64,000 bases of DNA from an uncultured Pelagibacteraceae bacterium (GCA_902629075.1 CACOPK010000003.1:18160-82159); one strand, 5' to 3'. Counted from the stretch's first letter, positions 28,904 to 38,538 are shown. Numbers and translations are program-made. The notes: generated by a model from the sequence alone, not told the origin.

Positions 28904-31368
28904 TACTTTATATTAAGTTGTTCTAATTTCCTAAAAGGACTGTCTATTAAAGTCTTATCTTTTTTACTATTCATATTTTTTCTAGTAGGAACATATTTAA
29001 AAAATATGTCTTTATTTTTTTCATATACTCTATAATTCATTTTTTTTAATAATTTTAAGAAATTTTCTCTATTGCATCCCAATAAATTCATCATTTCAGG
29101 TAAAAGTTTTATTTCATTTGTATTATTTTTGTTAGAATTTAAAATCAATAAAAATAACCTTTCAAGAATATCTATTCTGACATAAAATTTTTCAAAGTTT
29201 TCAAAACCACACAAAAGCATAAAATCTTTAACCATTTTTTTATTACTTTCTAAAAAGTTTAAACCAAATACAGGCGGGTCTAATTCATGAAATCTCTTAT
29301 AAAAATTCTTCCAAAGTAATATTCTCAAAGATACTGAGCTTGGTTTAAATAGTTTATATAAAAAAACATGATAACGGCCAAATTTTACTCCAGCTGATCT
29401 CAATATTTTTCTCTCTTCTTGACCTAGCTTGTCTATAATTATTTTTACTTTATCTCTTTTAACAACCCCATTGCTTTCATACAAAATATAAGCCAAAGCT
29501 CTTATTTGTGAATTATTTTCTCTTATATTTTTTAGTTTTATAAGACTTTCCAATTCATTTTCTATTTTATCTTTAATCCATTTGTCTAAATATAGTTTTA
29601 ATTTATTCCTATCTTTAATTTCGATCATATCATCGATTATTAATTCAATTTCTGGTGACAAATAATCTTTGCCTTTTTGTATTTGAGCAATTGGTGATTC
29701 GTTCCAATATATTTTAAAATCTTTTTTAATTTCTATTAATTTTGTATTTAAAATTTGATCTATCCTTTTTAAAATTTCTGGCATTACCGATTGTCTTGAT
29801 GCTTTTTTTAAGGATTTTATATCAGCTTCAAGAGCGTCTACTTTTAAATCTAATTCTAATTTTAATCCATTTAAATTTCCAATAAACTGATCGTTTATTT
29901 TAACTTTTTTTTCATCAATTATTTCTGTTTTAAAAGACATATCTTGCTTAAGACCTTTAGCTAATATACTTGCTCTTTTATCTATAAAAGTTTTTGTCAA
30001 TTCTTCGTGTAATCTATCTGAAAGTTTGTCTTCAATATATTTTGTTCTCTCAATCCAATAGTCGCTATTTTCAACCCAGTTAGATTTATTTGCAATATAA
30101 GACCACGTCCTGACATTTGCTATTCTGTTTGATATGGAGTCAACATTTCCTTGAATTTTATCAAGATTTTTCAATTGTTCCTTTATATATGTATTAGGTA
30201 CTTTGTTTTTGTTTGATAAAAAATAAAAAACTTTTTTAACAACTTCAAGATGTTTACCGTAACTTTTTTTGACGAAATCAGGTATTTGACAACATTCCCA
30301 AAGTAACTTTAAATTTTCTTCGCTATCTTTAATTTCCAATTCATTTTGATTATTAATTAAATATTTAAGTACTTTTTCATCTTCGCACTCATTGATTCTT
30401 CTCAACCAAATTTTATTTGGTTTTTCCTCTAATGAATCTATCAAATTTTTATTACTTCTAAAGTTCAACTCAGAATTTCTCCAAAATATATTATTTATTA
30501 CCTCAAATTTATGATTTTCTATTAATTCTATATCATCAGGATTAATAATTTGAACTTCTCCCGTAATACCAAAATTACCATCGTTCATATATCTCCCTGC
30601 TCTTCCTGCGATTTGTCCAATTTCTGAAAGGGTTAATCTTCTGAGCTTTTTACCATCAAATTTTTTTAGATTTGAAAAATATACATTATCTAAATCCATA
30701 TTTATTCCCATTCCTATAGCATCTGTTGCAACTAAATAATCTACGTCGCCAGATTGATAAAGTGATACCTGAGAATTTCTTGTTTTTGGACTTAGGGAAC
30801 CCATAACTATTGCACATCCTCCTTTTTGTCTCCTTAATAATTCAGCTATTGCGTAAACTTCTTCAGTTGAGAAAGCTATTATTGCAGTTTTTCTTTCTAT
30901 CCTTGAAATTTTTTTATGTCCTGTGTATGTTAATTTTGAGAGTCTCTCTTTATTTATAAACGTAATTTCCTCATTTAGATTAGATAAAATATTTTTCATT
31001 GTATGTGATCCCATAAACATAGTTTGTTTATCTCCTCTTAAATTAAGAAGTCTATCAGTAAATATATGTCCGCGTTCATGATCATTACACATTTGAATTT
31101 CATCAATTGCTACAAATTCTAAATTCTTATCGATAGGCATTGACTCAACAGTACATAAAAAATATTTAGCATTTGAAGGTATTATTTTTTCTTCCCCTGT
31201 AATTAAGGCCACCATTGATGGGTCGCATTTTTTTATAACTTTGTCATATACCTCTCTTGCCAAAAGCCTTAAAGGAAATCCAATCATTCCAGAATTAAAT
31301 GAAAGCATTGTCTCTATAGCTAGAAAAGTTTTACCTGTATTTGTTGGTCCTAGTACTGCAGTTATCAT
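28903..31368 (-). CDS. SUV3-like DExH RNA helicase
   Basis: An 821-residue superfamily 2 helicase of the SUV3 (mitochondrial degradosome) group found in alphaproteobacteria. Walker A is GPTNTGKT near residue 7, motif II is DEIQM (AIDEIQM), and motif VI is QIAGRAGRY. The region after about 300 carries the helical SUV3 C-domain and a long lineage-specific extension. In mitochondria SUV3 works with PNPase in RNA decay; a functional pairing with pnp at 0.8-2.8 kb is possible but is inference. The promoter region is the 171-base gap upstream. Confidence 0.88.
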   Translation of the reverse strand: MITAVLGPTNTGKTFLAIETMLSFNSGMIGFPLRLLAREVYDKVIKKCDPSMVALITGEEKIIPSNAKYFLCTVESMPIDKNLEFVAIDEIQMCNDHERGHIFTDRLLNLRGDKQTMFMGSHTMKNILSNLNEEITFINKERLSKLTYTGHKKISRIERKTAIIAFSTEEVYAIAELLRRQKGGCAIVMGSLSPKTRNSQVSLYQSGDVDYLVATDAIGMGINMDLDNVYFSNLKKFDGKKLRRLTLSEIGQIAGRAGRYMNDGNFGITGEVQIINPDDIELIENHKFEVINNIFWRNSELNFRSNKNLIDSLEEKPNKIWLRRINECEDEKVLKYLINNQNELEIKDSEENLKLLWECCQIPDFVKKSYGKHLEVVKKVFYFLSNKNKVPNTYIKEQLKNLDKIQGNVDSISNRIANVRTWSYIANKSNWVENSDYWIERTKYIEDKLSDRLHEELTKTFIDKRASILAKGLKQDMSFKTEIIDEKKVKINDQFIGNLNGLKLELDLKVDALEADIKSLKKASRQSVMPEILKRIDQILNTKLIEIKKDFKIYWNESPIAQIQKGKDYLSPEIELIIDDMIEIKDRNKLKLYLDKWIKDKIENELESLIKLKNIRENNSQIRALAYILYESNGVVKRDKVKIIIDKLGQEERKILRSAGVKFGRYHVFLYKLFKPSSVSLRILLWKNFYKRFHELDPPVFGLNFLESNKKMVKDFMLLCGFENFEKFYVRIDILERLFLLILNSNKNNTNEIKLLPEMMNLLGCNRENFLKLLKKMNYRVYEKNKDIFFKYVPTRKNMNSKKDKTLIDSPFRKLEQLNIK

Positions 31369-31390
31369 TTGTTATCCATTTCAACTTTAT

Positions 31391-31501
31391 GTGTCTATTA
31401 ATTTTAAGCAACTATATCTAGTATCTCCAAAAGAACAAAGATGGGATAAAAGGTGTCCGAATCATATTTGTAAATGTTCTCATTTAAATATCTTTTTTTA
31501 A
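31391..31501 (+). CDS. Candidate 36-residue Cys/His ORF
   Basis: Beginning at GTG (31391), this frame gives a 36-residue peptide ending in WDKRCPNHICKCSHLNIFF, with three cysteines and two histidines spaced as in small zinc-binding peptides. It lies in the gap between the thioesterase and the helicase, on the opposite strand. There is no Shine-Dalgarno and the frame extends without stop into antisense of the helicase, so it could be accidental. Confidence 0.25.
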   Translation: MSINFKQLYLVSPKEQRWDKRCPNHICKCSHLNIFF

Positions 31502-31539
31502 TTATAGCATTAAATTTTTTAAACCCAAATATGATTTAT

Positions 31540-31962
31540 TTATCCCCCGTAACCACTGCCCTGAGTTTTAAAACTTAAAATTTTCCATATTCCAGAGGAT
31601 GTGGCTATAATTTTATTTTTTGATTTGAGAGTACTACTTAAAAAAATCAAAGATTTTGTTTTTCTATTTATATTTACTGTCCCTATAATTTCATCTTTAT
31701 ATCTTGTTGGAGCAATAAATTTTATTTCCAAAGATATTGTAACACATGACTTTCCATTTGATGATTCATGAGCCGCCGTTCCTGCCCCCGCATCTATTAT
31801 TGAACAAATGTATCCGCCGTGAGTTATTTGTGACCTATTTAAATGTATTTTTTTAACTTTAGTTTTAAACTCGAATTTATTCTTATTAATTTTTTTAAAT
31901 AGCAATCCACCATTATATTTCAGAAAACCAGGTTTAGTACTTATCTGTTTATATTTTTTCAT
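31540..31962 (-). CDS. PaaI-type hotdog thioesterase
   Basis: A 140-residue hotdog-fold protein. The family motif is seen as HGGYICSIIDAGAGTAAHES, with His-Gly-Gly and Asp as catalytic candidates, and KFIAPTRYKDEIIGTV as the usual beta strand. It would hydrolyse acyl-CoA esters; the substrate is unknown. A longer frame upstream to 32106 runs through antisense of tRNA-Arg, so the ATG at 31962 was chosen. It lies upstream of the helicase on the same strand. Confidence 0.8.
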   Translation of the reverse strand: MKKYKQISTKPGFLKYNGGLLFKKINKNKFEFKTKVKKIHLNRSQITHGGYICSIIDAGAGTAAHESSNGKSCVTISLEIKFIAPTRYKDEIIGTVNINRKTKSLIFLSSTLKSKNKIIATSSGIWKILSFKTQGSGYGG

Positions 31963-32057
31963 TAGAGAAATAATGTTAATAAAATTAGTAAAAAAATAAT
32001 TATTATAAAGAAATAAATAACTGATTTTTGTAAAGATAATTTCATAGTTTTCTTTCT

Positions 32058-32134
32058 TGGTGCGTCTGCTAGGATTTGAACCCAGAACCTCCTGGTCCGT
32101 AGCCAAGCGCTCTATCCAGTTGAGCTACAGACGC
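32058..32134 (-). tRNA. tRNA-Arg (ACG)
   Basis: A 77-base tRNA on the minus strand. The acceptor begins GCGTCTG and pairs with CAGACGC, followed by A and an encoded CCA. The anticodon stem CTTGG/CCAGG encloses CTACGGA, giving anticodon ACG, which is normally edited to ICG and reads CGN codons. The D arm GCTCAACTGGATAGAGC and T arm CTGGGTTCAAATCCTAG are standard. Confidence 0.96.
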
Positions 32135-32247
32135 ACACAATTTTAAATAATAGTTTGTAAAGTAATTATTTTTCTTAATCAATTACTCTTATTTGATGAT
32201 TTAAGGTAATTTTTTAACAATATATCTTGTATCCAATATTTCGCATC

Positions 32248-32269
32248 AAGATCATTTTTTGATCTTTTT
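32248..32269 (+). terminator. A+T-rich hairpin with T run
   Basis: AAGATCA (32248-32254) and TGATCTT (32260-32266) form a perfect seven-pair stem with loop TTTTT, and TTT follows. It looks like a plus-strand terminator, yet no plus-strand gene lies upstream, so it could end a short unannotated transcript or attenuate a long aceE leader. Confidence 0.4.
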
Positions 32270-32310
32270 GGATGGTGAGATATAAAATAGCACCATATTT
32301 TGTTTAAAAT

Positions 32311-32340
32311 ATATCTAATTTGCATATCTAATTTGCATAT
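32311..32340 (+). repeat. Tandem 13-base repeat before aceE
   Basis: The unit ATATCTAATTTGC occurs twice without gap (32311-32323 and 32324-32336), followed by ATAT. It lies about 95 bases ahead of the aceE start, a reasonable distance for paired regulator sites, or it may simply be a slippage product. Confidence 0.6.
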
Positions 32341-32432
32341 AAATTATTTAGATTGTTCAAAATTTGTAATAAATATGGCCAAAAAAATACTTATTTTTAA
32401 AAAAGAGCGTATAATAAGATAAAATTGATTCA

Positions 32433-35400
32433 ATGAGCAAACAAATATTAGTTCCTGATATAGGAGATTTCGAAAATGTAGAGATAATTGAGATTTTAGT
32501 TAAACAGGGAGATCAAATAAAAAAAAATGATCCATTAGTTACACTTGAGAGTGACAAATCAAGCGTTGAAGTCCCCTCAACCGAAGAAGGTGTAATTGAA
32601 AAAATAAATGTAAAAGTTGGTGATAAAGTTTCAAAAGGAGACTTGATTTTGTCTCTTAATTCAAAAAACGTAGAGTCAAAATCTACAATACCCCCTGTCA
32701 CAGAAAAAATTATTGAAGAGGCAGAACAAACTTTAAAAAAAGAAAATAAAATTGAAAAAAGTAATAATTTGCAACAATCAAAAATACAAAAAGAAGATAA
32801 TAGGATTATTATAGATGATAATGGTGATATTGATCCATTAGAAACTAAAGAATGGATAGAATCTTTAAATGCAGTTGTCGAAAATATGGGAAATGAGAGA
32901 GCTCATTTTCTTTTAAGACAATTGATTGATGAGTCTTATCGAAAAGGATCAAGAATTCCATTCATTCAAAATACGCCTTACATAAACACTATTCCACCTA
33001 ATGAAGAAGAAAAATCTTCAGGAGATCAAAATATCGAGAGAAAAATTAGATCTTTAATTAGATGGAATGCAGCAGCAATGGTGGTTAGGGCAAATAAAAA
33101 ATTTCCTGAACTAGGTGGTCATATAGGTACATTTGCATCTGCAGCTACTTTGTACGATGTAGGAATGAATCATTTTTGGAGAGCAAAAAATCATCAATTT
33201 GGTGGAGATTTAATTTATTTTCAAGGTCATTCTGCTCCAGGTGTATATTCAAGAGCTTTCTTAGAAGGCAGACTTACAAAAGAGCAGTTAGATAATTTCA
33301 GACAAGAAGTAGGTCCTAATGGCTTATCTTCTTATCCTCATCCATGGTTAATGCATAAATTCTGGCAGTTTCCAACTGTATCAATGGGACTTGGTCCAAT
33401 GTTAGCAATATATCAGGCAAGGTTTATGAAATACTTGATTAATAGAGGTTTAATAAAAGATGAAAATAGAAAAGTTTGGGCATTTCTTGGGGATGGAGAA
33501 ATGGATGAGCCAGAGTCTTTAGGAGCTATTGCTTTAGCATCAAGAGAAAATTTAGATAATTTAATATTTGTTATTAATTGTAATTTGCAGCGATTAGATG
33601 GTCCTGTAAGAGGTAATGGAAAAATAATTCAAGAATTAGAGGGAAGTTTTAGAGGAGCGGGTTGGAACGTTATCAAAGTTATCTGGGGGTCTTATTGGGA
33701 TACACTTTTAGCAAATGATAAATCAGGATTACTTATCAAAAGAATGAACGAAGCTGTTGATGGAGAATATCAAGCATTTAAAGCTAAAGGTGGAGCTTAT
33801 GTTAGAGAAAAATTCTTTGGAAAATATCCAGAGCTTTTAAAATTGGTTTCGTCATATAGTGACAAAGACATTTGGCGATTAAATAGAGGTGGTCATGATC
33901 CTCACAAAGTTTTCGCAGCATATCATAAAGCAATGGAAAACGTAGGCAGTCCTACTGTAATTATAACTAAAACAATTAAAGGATATGGCATGGGAAAATC
34001 TGGTGAAAGTATTAATACCACTCACCAACAAAAAAAATTAGATGTTGATGATTTGATGTATTACAGAGATAGATTCGATGTTCCATTAACTGATCAACAA
34101 GTTAAAAATATAGAATATTATAGACCTAACGAAAATTCTGAAGAAATTAAATATTTAAAAGAAAGAAGATTGAAATTAGGAGGATATCTTCCTGAACGGT
34201 CTACATTTGCAAAACCAATCAAAGCTCCACCCGAAGATATTTTTGACGTAATGATGAAATCAACTGGAGACAAGGAGATGTCAACTACAATGGCTTTAGT
34301 TAGAATGCTAACAAATCTTTTAAGAGATAAAAATGTTGCATCCAGATTGGTTCCAATAATCCCTGATGAAGCTAGAACTTTTGGTATGGAAGGTTTTTTT
34401 CAAAAAATTGGAATATATGCTCATGAAGGCCAAAAATATGAGCCTGTAGATTCAGAACAATTAAGTTCATACAGGGAAGATAAAAAAGGACAGGTTTTAG
34501 AGGAAGGAATAACAGAAGCAGGGTCAATGTCTTCTTGGATAGCAGCAGGCACATCTTACACAAACCATGACATAGAAATGATACCTATTTATTTATTTTA
34601 CTCAATGTTTGGATTTCAAAGAGTTGGAGATTTTGCTTGGGCTGCAGGAGATAGTCAAGCAAGAGGTTTTTTAATAGGGGCAACTTCAGGTAGAACAACT
34701 TTGGCTGGAGAAGGTTTGCAACATCAGGATGGACACAGTCATCTTCTATCATCAACAATTCCTAACTGTGTATCTTATGACCCAACCTTTGCTTATGAGT
34801 TAGCAGTTATATTTAGAGACGGTCTCAAGAGAATGCATGAAAAAAAAGAAAATATTTTCTACTATATCACAACAATGAATGAAAACTATCCTCATCCAGA
34901 AATACCCAAAGATAGCGAAAAGGGAATACTGAAAGGTATGTATAAAATTAAAGAATTTTCAAAATATAAAAAAACAAAGATTCAGTTACTTGGCTCAGGA
35001 ACAATTTTAAGAGAAATGATAAATGCTGCTGAAATGTTACAAAAAGAATATCAAATAGATAGTGAGGTTTGGAGTGTAACAAGTTTTAGTGAGTTGAGAA
35101 AAAATGGAATGGAAGTAGAAAGATATAATTTATTACATCCAGATAAAAAAAAGAAAAAGTCTTATATTGAGGAGTGTTTAGGAAGTTCAGAGGGACCAAT
35201 TTTAGCAGCTTCAGATTATATGAGATTAAATTCAGATCAAATTAGATCTTATATTAATAAAAGTTTCTATTCCTTAGGTACAGATGGTTATGGAAGAAGC
35301 GATACAAGGAAAAATTTAAGAAAATTTTTTGAAGTAGATAAAAATTATATAACAACCTATTCTTTGAGTGTTTTAGCAAATGAACAATTATTATCTTCAA

Positions 35401-35468
35401 AACATGCTATTGATGCGATTAAAAAATATAAAATTGATACTGAAAAACCAATGCCTACAAAAGTTTGA
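32433..35468 (+). CDS. aceE: Pyruvate dehydrogenase E1 (homodimeric type) with N-terminal lipoyl domain
   Basis: A 1011-residue protein. Residues 1-78 are a lipoyl domain with the modified lysine Lys42 in ESDKSSVEVPS; a charged linker (about 80-128) leads to a full AceE-type E1 (about 130-1011; the E. coli enzyme has 887 residues). The thiamine diphosphate site is GDGEMDEPES with the following NCN. E1 decarboxylates pyruvate and passes the acetyl group to a lipoyl arm. AceE normally has no lipoyl domain, so this is a fusion. It overlaps aceF by one base; no lpd gene is present. Confidence 0.94.
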   Translation: MSKQILVPDIGDFENVEIIEILVKQGDQIKKNDPLVTLESDKSSVEVPSTEEGVIEKINVKVGDKVSKGDLILSLNSKNVESKSTIPPVTEKIIEEAEQTLKKENKIEKSNNLQQSKIQKEDNRIIIDDNGDIDPLETKEWIESLNAVVENMGNERAHFLLRQLIDESYRKGSRIPFIQNTPYINTIPPNEEEKSSGDQNIERKIRSLIRWNAAAMVVRANKKFPELGGHIGTFASAATLYDVGMNHFWRAKNHQFGGDLIYFQGHSAPGVYSRAFLEGRLTKEQLDNFRQEVGPNGLSSYPHPWLMHKFWQFPTVSMGLGPMLAIYQARFMKYLINRGLIKDENRKVWAFLGDGEMDEPESLGAIALASRENLDNLIFVINCNLQRLDGPVRGNGKIIQELEGSFRGAGWNVIKVIWGSYWDTLLANDKSGLLIKRMNEAVDGEYQAFKAKGGAYVREKFFGKYPELLKLVSSYSDKDIWRLNRGGHDPHKVFAAYHKAMENVGSPTVIITKTIKGYGMGKSGESINTTHQQKKLDVDDLMYYRDRFDVPLTDQQVKNIEYYRPNENSEEIKYLKERRLKLGGYLPERSTFAKPIKAPPEDIFDVMMKSTGDKEMSTTMALVRMLTNLLRDKNVASRLVPIIPDEARTFGMEGFFQKIGIYAHEGQKYEPVDSEQLSSYREDKKGQVLEEGITEAGSMSSWIAAGTSYTNHDIEMIPIYLFYSMFGFQRVGDFAWAAGDSQARGFLIGATSGRTTLAGEGLQHQDGHSHLLSSTIPNCVSYDPTFAYELAVIFRDGLKRMHEKKENIFYYITTMNENYPHPEIPKDSEKGILKGMYKIKEFSKYKKTKIQLLGSGTILREMINAAEMLQKEYQIDSEVWSVTSFSELRKNGMEVERYNLLHPDKKKKKSYIEECLGSSEGPILAASDYMRLNSDQIRSYINKSFYSLGTDGYGRSDTRKNLRKFFEVDKNYITTYSLSVLANEQLLSSKHAIDAIKKYKIDTEKPMPTKV

Positions 35469-36748
35469 TGTCTATAATTGATATAAAAGTACCAAACATA
35501 GGTGATTTCAAAGATGTAGAAATCATAGAAATACTAGTAAAAAATGGCCAAGAAATTAGCAAAGGTGATTCAATTATTACTCTTGAGAGCGATAAATCAA
35601 GTGTAGAAGTGCCATCAGATAATTCAGGTAAAATATCAAATATAAATGTAAAAGTAGGTGATAAGGTTTCTGAAGGAGATTTAATACTCAAGATAGAGTT
35701 GTCTAAAAAAGAAGATATAAAAATAGATAATCAAGAAATCATTAATACTCGAGAATTTAATGAACCTAATGAAAAACCTTTAGAAAAAAAAGAAATCAAA
35801 ACTAATATACATAACACTAACAAAACAGCTAAATTAACACAAGCCAGTCCGAAGGTGAGAAAGTTTGCAAGAGAACTTGGTGCTGATATAAATATAATAT
35901 CTGGATCTGAAAAATATGGTAGAGTTTCAGAGGAGGATGTAAAAAGCTTTATCAAACAAGGCATCAATGAAAAACAACCATTAAAAAGTAATGAGGAAAA
36001 TCAAAAACAAAAAATTAAAATTGAATATGATCACTCTGATTTTGGTGATATTGATGTAAAGGATATACCAAGAATAAAAAAATTAGCAGCACCACATCTT
36101 GTAAATTCTTTTAACACTATCCCACATGTCACTCATCATGATGAAATTGACATTACTGAAATGGAAGAATTTAGAAAATCATTGACAGATCATTATACTG
36201 GTGAAAAATTAAAAATTACTCCATTAGCATTTATTATGAAAGCTTTAGTGGCAGCTCTAAAAGAATTTCCATCTTTTAATTCATCTATAGAAGACATGAC
36301 TAGTGGAAAAATTATCTTTAAAAAATATTTTCATATAGGTATAGCTGTGGATACTCCTAATGGCTTAATGGTTCCTAAAATCAGACAAGTCGATAAAAAA
36401 AACATTCAACATTTATCAGCAGAATTAAGAGAGGTCGCTCAAAAATGTAGAGATTTAAAAATTGATAAAAAGGAATTTTATGGAGGATCAATGACAATAT
36501 CTAGTCTTGGAGGTATTGGAGGAAGTTTCTTTACACCTATTATAAACTATCCCGAGGTGGCAATATTAGGAGTTAGCAAATCAAATGTAAAACAAATCTT
36601 ATTAGGAGATCAATTTACAACAAGAACTATATTACCAATTTCTTTATCTTATGATCATAGAATAATTGATGGGGCAGAAGCTGCAAGATTTTGTAATGAG
36701 ATTAGGGATAATTTGGGTAAAAATTTTGCTTTCAAATTAGCCATATAA
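35468..36748 (+). CDS. aceF: Pyruvate dehydrogenase E2, dihydrolipoamide acetyltransferase
   Basis: A 426-residue E2 with a single lipoyl domain (1-78, Lys43 in ESDKSSVEVPS), a peripheral-subunit binding domain (about 118-155, SPKVRKFARELGADI) and a catalytic domain ending with SLSYDHRIIDGAEAARF (His about 397). The ATG at 35468 overlaps the aceE TGA by one base; an alternative TTG one codon earlier is unlikely. Its lipoyl domain closely resembles the one fused to E1 upstream, suggesting that one derives from the other. Confidence 0.94.
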   Translation: MSIIDIKVPNIGDFKDVEIIEILVKNGQEISKGDSIITLESDKSSVEVPSDNSGKISNINVKVGDKVSEGDLILKIELSKKEDIKIDNQEIINTREFNEPNEKPLEKKEIKTNIHNTNKTAKLTQASPKVRKFARELGADINIISGSEKYGRVSEEDVKSFIKQGINEKQPLKSNEENQKQKIKIEYDHSDFGDIDVKDIPRIKKLAAPHLVNSFNTIPHVTHHDEIDITEMEEFRKSLTDHYTGEKLKITPLAFIMKALVAALKEFPSFNSSIEDMTSGKIIFKKYFHIGIAVDTPNGLMVPKIRQVDKKNIQHLSAELREVAQKCRDLKIDKKEFYGGSMTISSLGGIGGSFFTPIINYPEVAILGVSKSNVKQILLGDQFTTRTILPISLSYDHRIIDGAEAARFCNEIRDNLGKNFAFKLAI

Positions 36749-36766
36749 TTATAAGTTCCGATCTAA

Positions 36767-37675
36767 ATGTCTAAATCAATTTCTATTTTAAGTGCACTAG
36801 GATGCACTTTTATATGGGGTACTACATTTATAGCTCAAGATACTGGAATGGAGTTTATTGGCCCATATTTATTTAACGGTGTAAGATTTTTTGTTGGATT
36901 TTTAGTTTTATTACCTTTTTTTTTATATTTTGAAAAAAAAAATATAAACAAAGAGTTAGCAAAAAATAGTAATGAATTTTTTAAATATTCTTTATATATA
37001 GGGGTATTTTTATTCTTAGGATCTGCTTTACAGCAAATATCACTTCAATTTACAGATGTTGCAAATGCAGCCTTTTTTACAATTTTTTATGTACCCATGG
37101 TTCCGATAATAGTTTTTTTTCTATTCAAAGAAAAAATTCATTGGAGTAATTGGCCTTCAGTAATTTTGTGTCTTCTTGGCGGTTACTTGCTTACAAATTT
37201 TTACGATGCAACTATCAGAAAAGGTGATACACTTGTTGTATTATGTGCTATATTTTGGGCTCTTCATATAATTTATGTAGGAAAAGTAATTAAAAATTTC
37301 AACTTACCAATATTAATAGGGCTGATTCAAACTTTAGTTGTTTCTATTCTTTCGATCATAGGTGCGATCGTTTTTGAGGAAATAAATATCGATGGAATAT
37401 TTAAACAAACTTACCAAATACTTTATGCTGGGATACTGTCTGGAGGATTTGCTTTTGTCTTACAAATTTATGCGCAAAAAAATATTACTCCGACTCCAGC
37501 TGCAATAATATTTTCTTTAGAGGGTGTCATCGCAACTATTGCAGCTTGGTTTTTATTAAGTCAAATACTTAATTTAAATAATATTATTGGATGTGTATTT
37601 ATAATTTTAGGAGTTCTTATATCTCAAATAGTACCAGAATTAAAAATAAATAAAGTAAAACAAAATCGAGGATAA
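36767..37675 (+). CDS. DMT-superfamily transporter (EamA)
   Basis: A 302-residue membrane protein with about ten hydrophobic segments in two related halves, starting with ALGCTFIWGTTFIAQDTG and with ALQQISLQFTDVANAAFF in the first half, typical of EamA drug/metabolite exporters. The substrate is unknown. It begins 18 bases after aceF and overlaps the convergent uppP gene by 36 bases at the 3' end. Confidence 0.85.
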   Translation: MSKSISILSALGCTFIWGTTFIAQDTGMEFIGPYLFNGVRFFVGFLVLLPFFLYFEKKNINKELAKNSNEFFKYSLYIGVFLFLGSALQQISLQFTDVANAAFFTIFYVPMVPIIVFFLFKEKIHWSNWPSVILCLLGGYLLTNFYDATIRKGDTLVVLCAIFWALHIIYVGKVIKNFNLPILIGLIQTLVVSILSIIGAIVFEEINIDGIFKQTYQILYAGILSGGFAFVLQIYAQKNITPTPAAIIFSLEGVIATIAAWFLLSQILNLNNIIGCVFIILGVLISQIVPELKINKVKQNRG

Positions 37676-38410
37676 CAAAACTCTATATATAACAAAAATA
37701 TTCAGTGAAAAATTTTTTGTATAAATTAAAAAATATTTAATAGTAAGATAAGAAAATATATAGGAAAAAATTATTCCTAATATTATATTTAAATTTATTA
37801 TTTCCTCTTTTATAAATGAATCTTTTAAAGTTAGAACACTTGCTCCTAACAAAGCAGGAATTGATAAAATAAAAGATATTTTAGCAGCATCGTATCTATT
37901 AAAATTCAAAAACCTAGAGCCGGTTATTACAATTCCAGCTCTACTTGCTCCTGGTATTAAAGCAAAGATTTGAAATAATCCTATTGTAAATATATTTTTT
38001 AAATTTAAATTTTCTTCAAATGTCTTAGATGCACTAAATTTATCAGAAAAATATAACAAAATTCCAAAAATTAACGTCGTCCATGCAATGGTTTCAATGT
38101 TACGTAAATTTGCATAAATATTATATTCATAAAAAAAATAACCTATTATAATTAAAGGTAGCGAACCAATTAAAAGTAAATTTAATATTTTCGTATTGTT
38201 AGAAAAATTAATTAAGTCTCTAAAGAAATAGTGTATGATTGCTATTAGTGAACCTAAATGTAAACTAGCATCTATTAAAACTGAACTTTTGTAACCGTTA
38301 AAAATGTCTGAAAATAGAACTAAATGAGCTGATGAGCTGACAGGAATAAATTCTGAGACTCCTTGAATGAGAGATAAAAATAGAGTTTGAAGATAAATCA
38401 ATGACATCAA
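37640..38410 (-). CDS. uppP: Undecaprenyl-diphosphatase
   Basis: A 256-residue membrane phosphatase (BacA/UppP) that recycles undecaprenyl diphosphate to the carrier lipid used for peptidoglycan and surface glycans. The two signature blocks are present: QGVSEFIPVSSSAHLVL with the catalytic Glu and Ser, and PGASRAGIVITGSRFL with the key Arg. The C-terminal coding end overlaps the transporter gene by 36 bases. The start could be the first or second Met. Confidence 0.93.
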   Translation of the reverse strand: MMSLIYLQTLFLSLIQGVSEFIPVSSSAHLVLFSDIFNGYKSSVLIDASLHLGSLIAIIHYFFRDLINFSNNTKILNLLLIGSLPLIIIGYFFYEYNIYANLRNIETIAWTTLIFGILLYFSDKFSASKTFEENLNLKNIFTIGLFQIFALIPGASRAGIVITGSRFLNFNRYDAAKISFILSIPALLGASVLTLKDSFIKEEIINLNIILGIIFSYIFSYLTIKYFLIYTKNFSLNIFVIYRVLLSSILFYFIYF

Positions 38411-38517
38411 TTTTTTATTGGTAAACTATATATTTTGAAATTAAAGCAATACGTTATATGCATAATACCTATGCAATTAAGTAAAAAACGTTGAAAAAAG
38501 AAGATTTTTTTCAAAAT

Positions 38518-38538
38518 AAGGTAAATATTACTTACCTT
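38518..38538. promoter_or_regulatory. Inverted repeat upstream of gltD
   Basis: AAGGTAA (38518-38524) and TTACCTT (38532-38538) are exact reverse complements separated by seven bases. The site lies 46 bases ahead of the gltD ATG. It could be an operator of the glutamate synthase operon or a leader hairpin; no known regulator is assigned. Confidence 0.4.

Larger units (their letters stand above)
32135..32432. other. 298-base spacer upstream of aceE
   Basis: No gene was recognised. The spacer separates minus-strand tRNA-Arg from plus-strand aceE and should hold both promoters. It contains a hairpin with a T run at 32248-32269 and a 13-base tandem repeat at 32311-32336, listed separately. The remaining sequence is A+T-rich with no recognised riboswitch or operator. 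Confidence 0.5.

Noticed and set aside
31241..31501. Plus-strand frame of 86 codons over the helicase start
   Set aside because: Most of it is antisense of the well-supported SUV3-like helicase. Only the last 36 codons from 31391 are kept as a weak candidate.
31963..32106. Extended N-terminus of the thioesterase gene
   Set aside because: The extension reads through the antisense side of tRNA-Arg (giving GSNPSRR-like peptide typical of tRNA-derived frames); the ATG at 31962 fits the family length.
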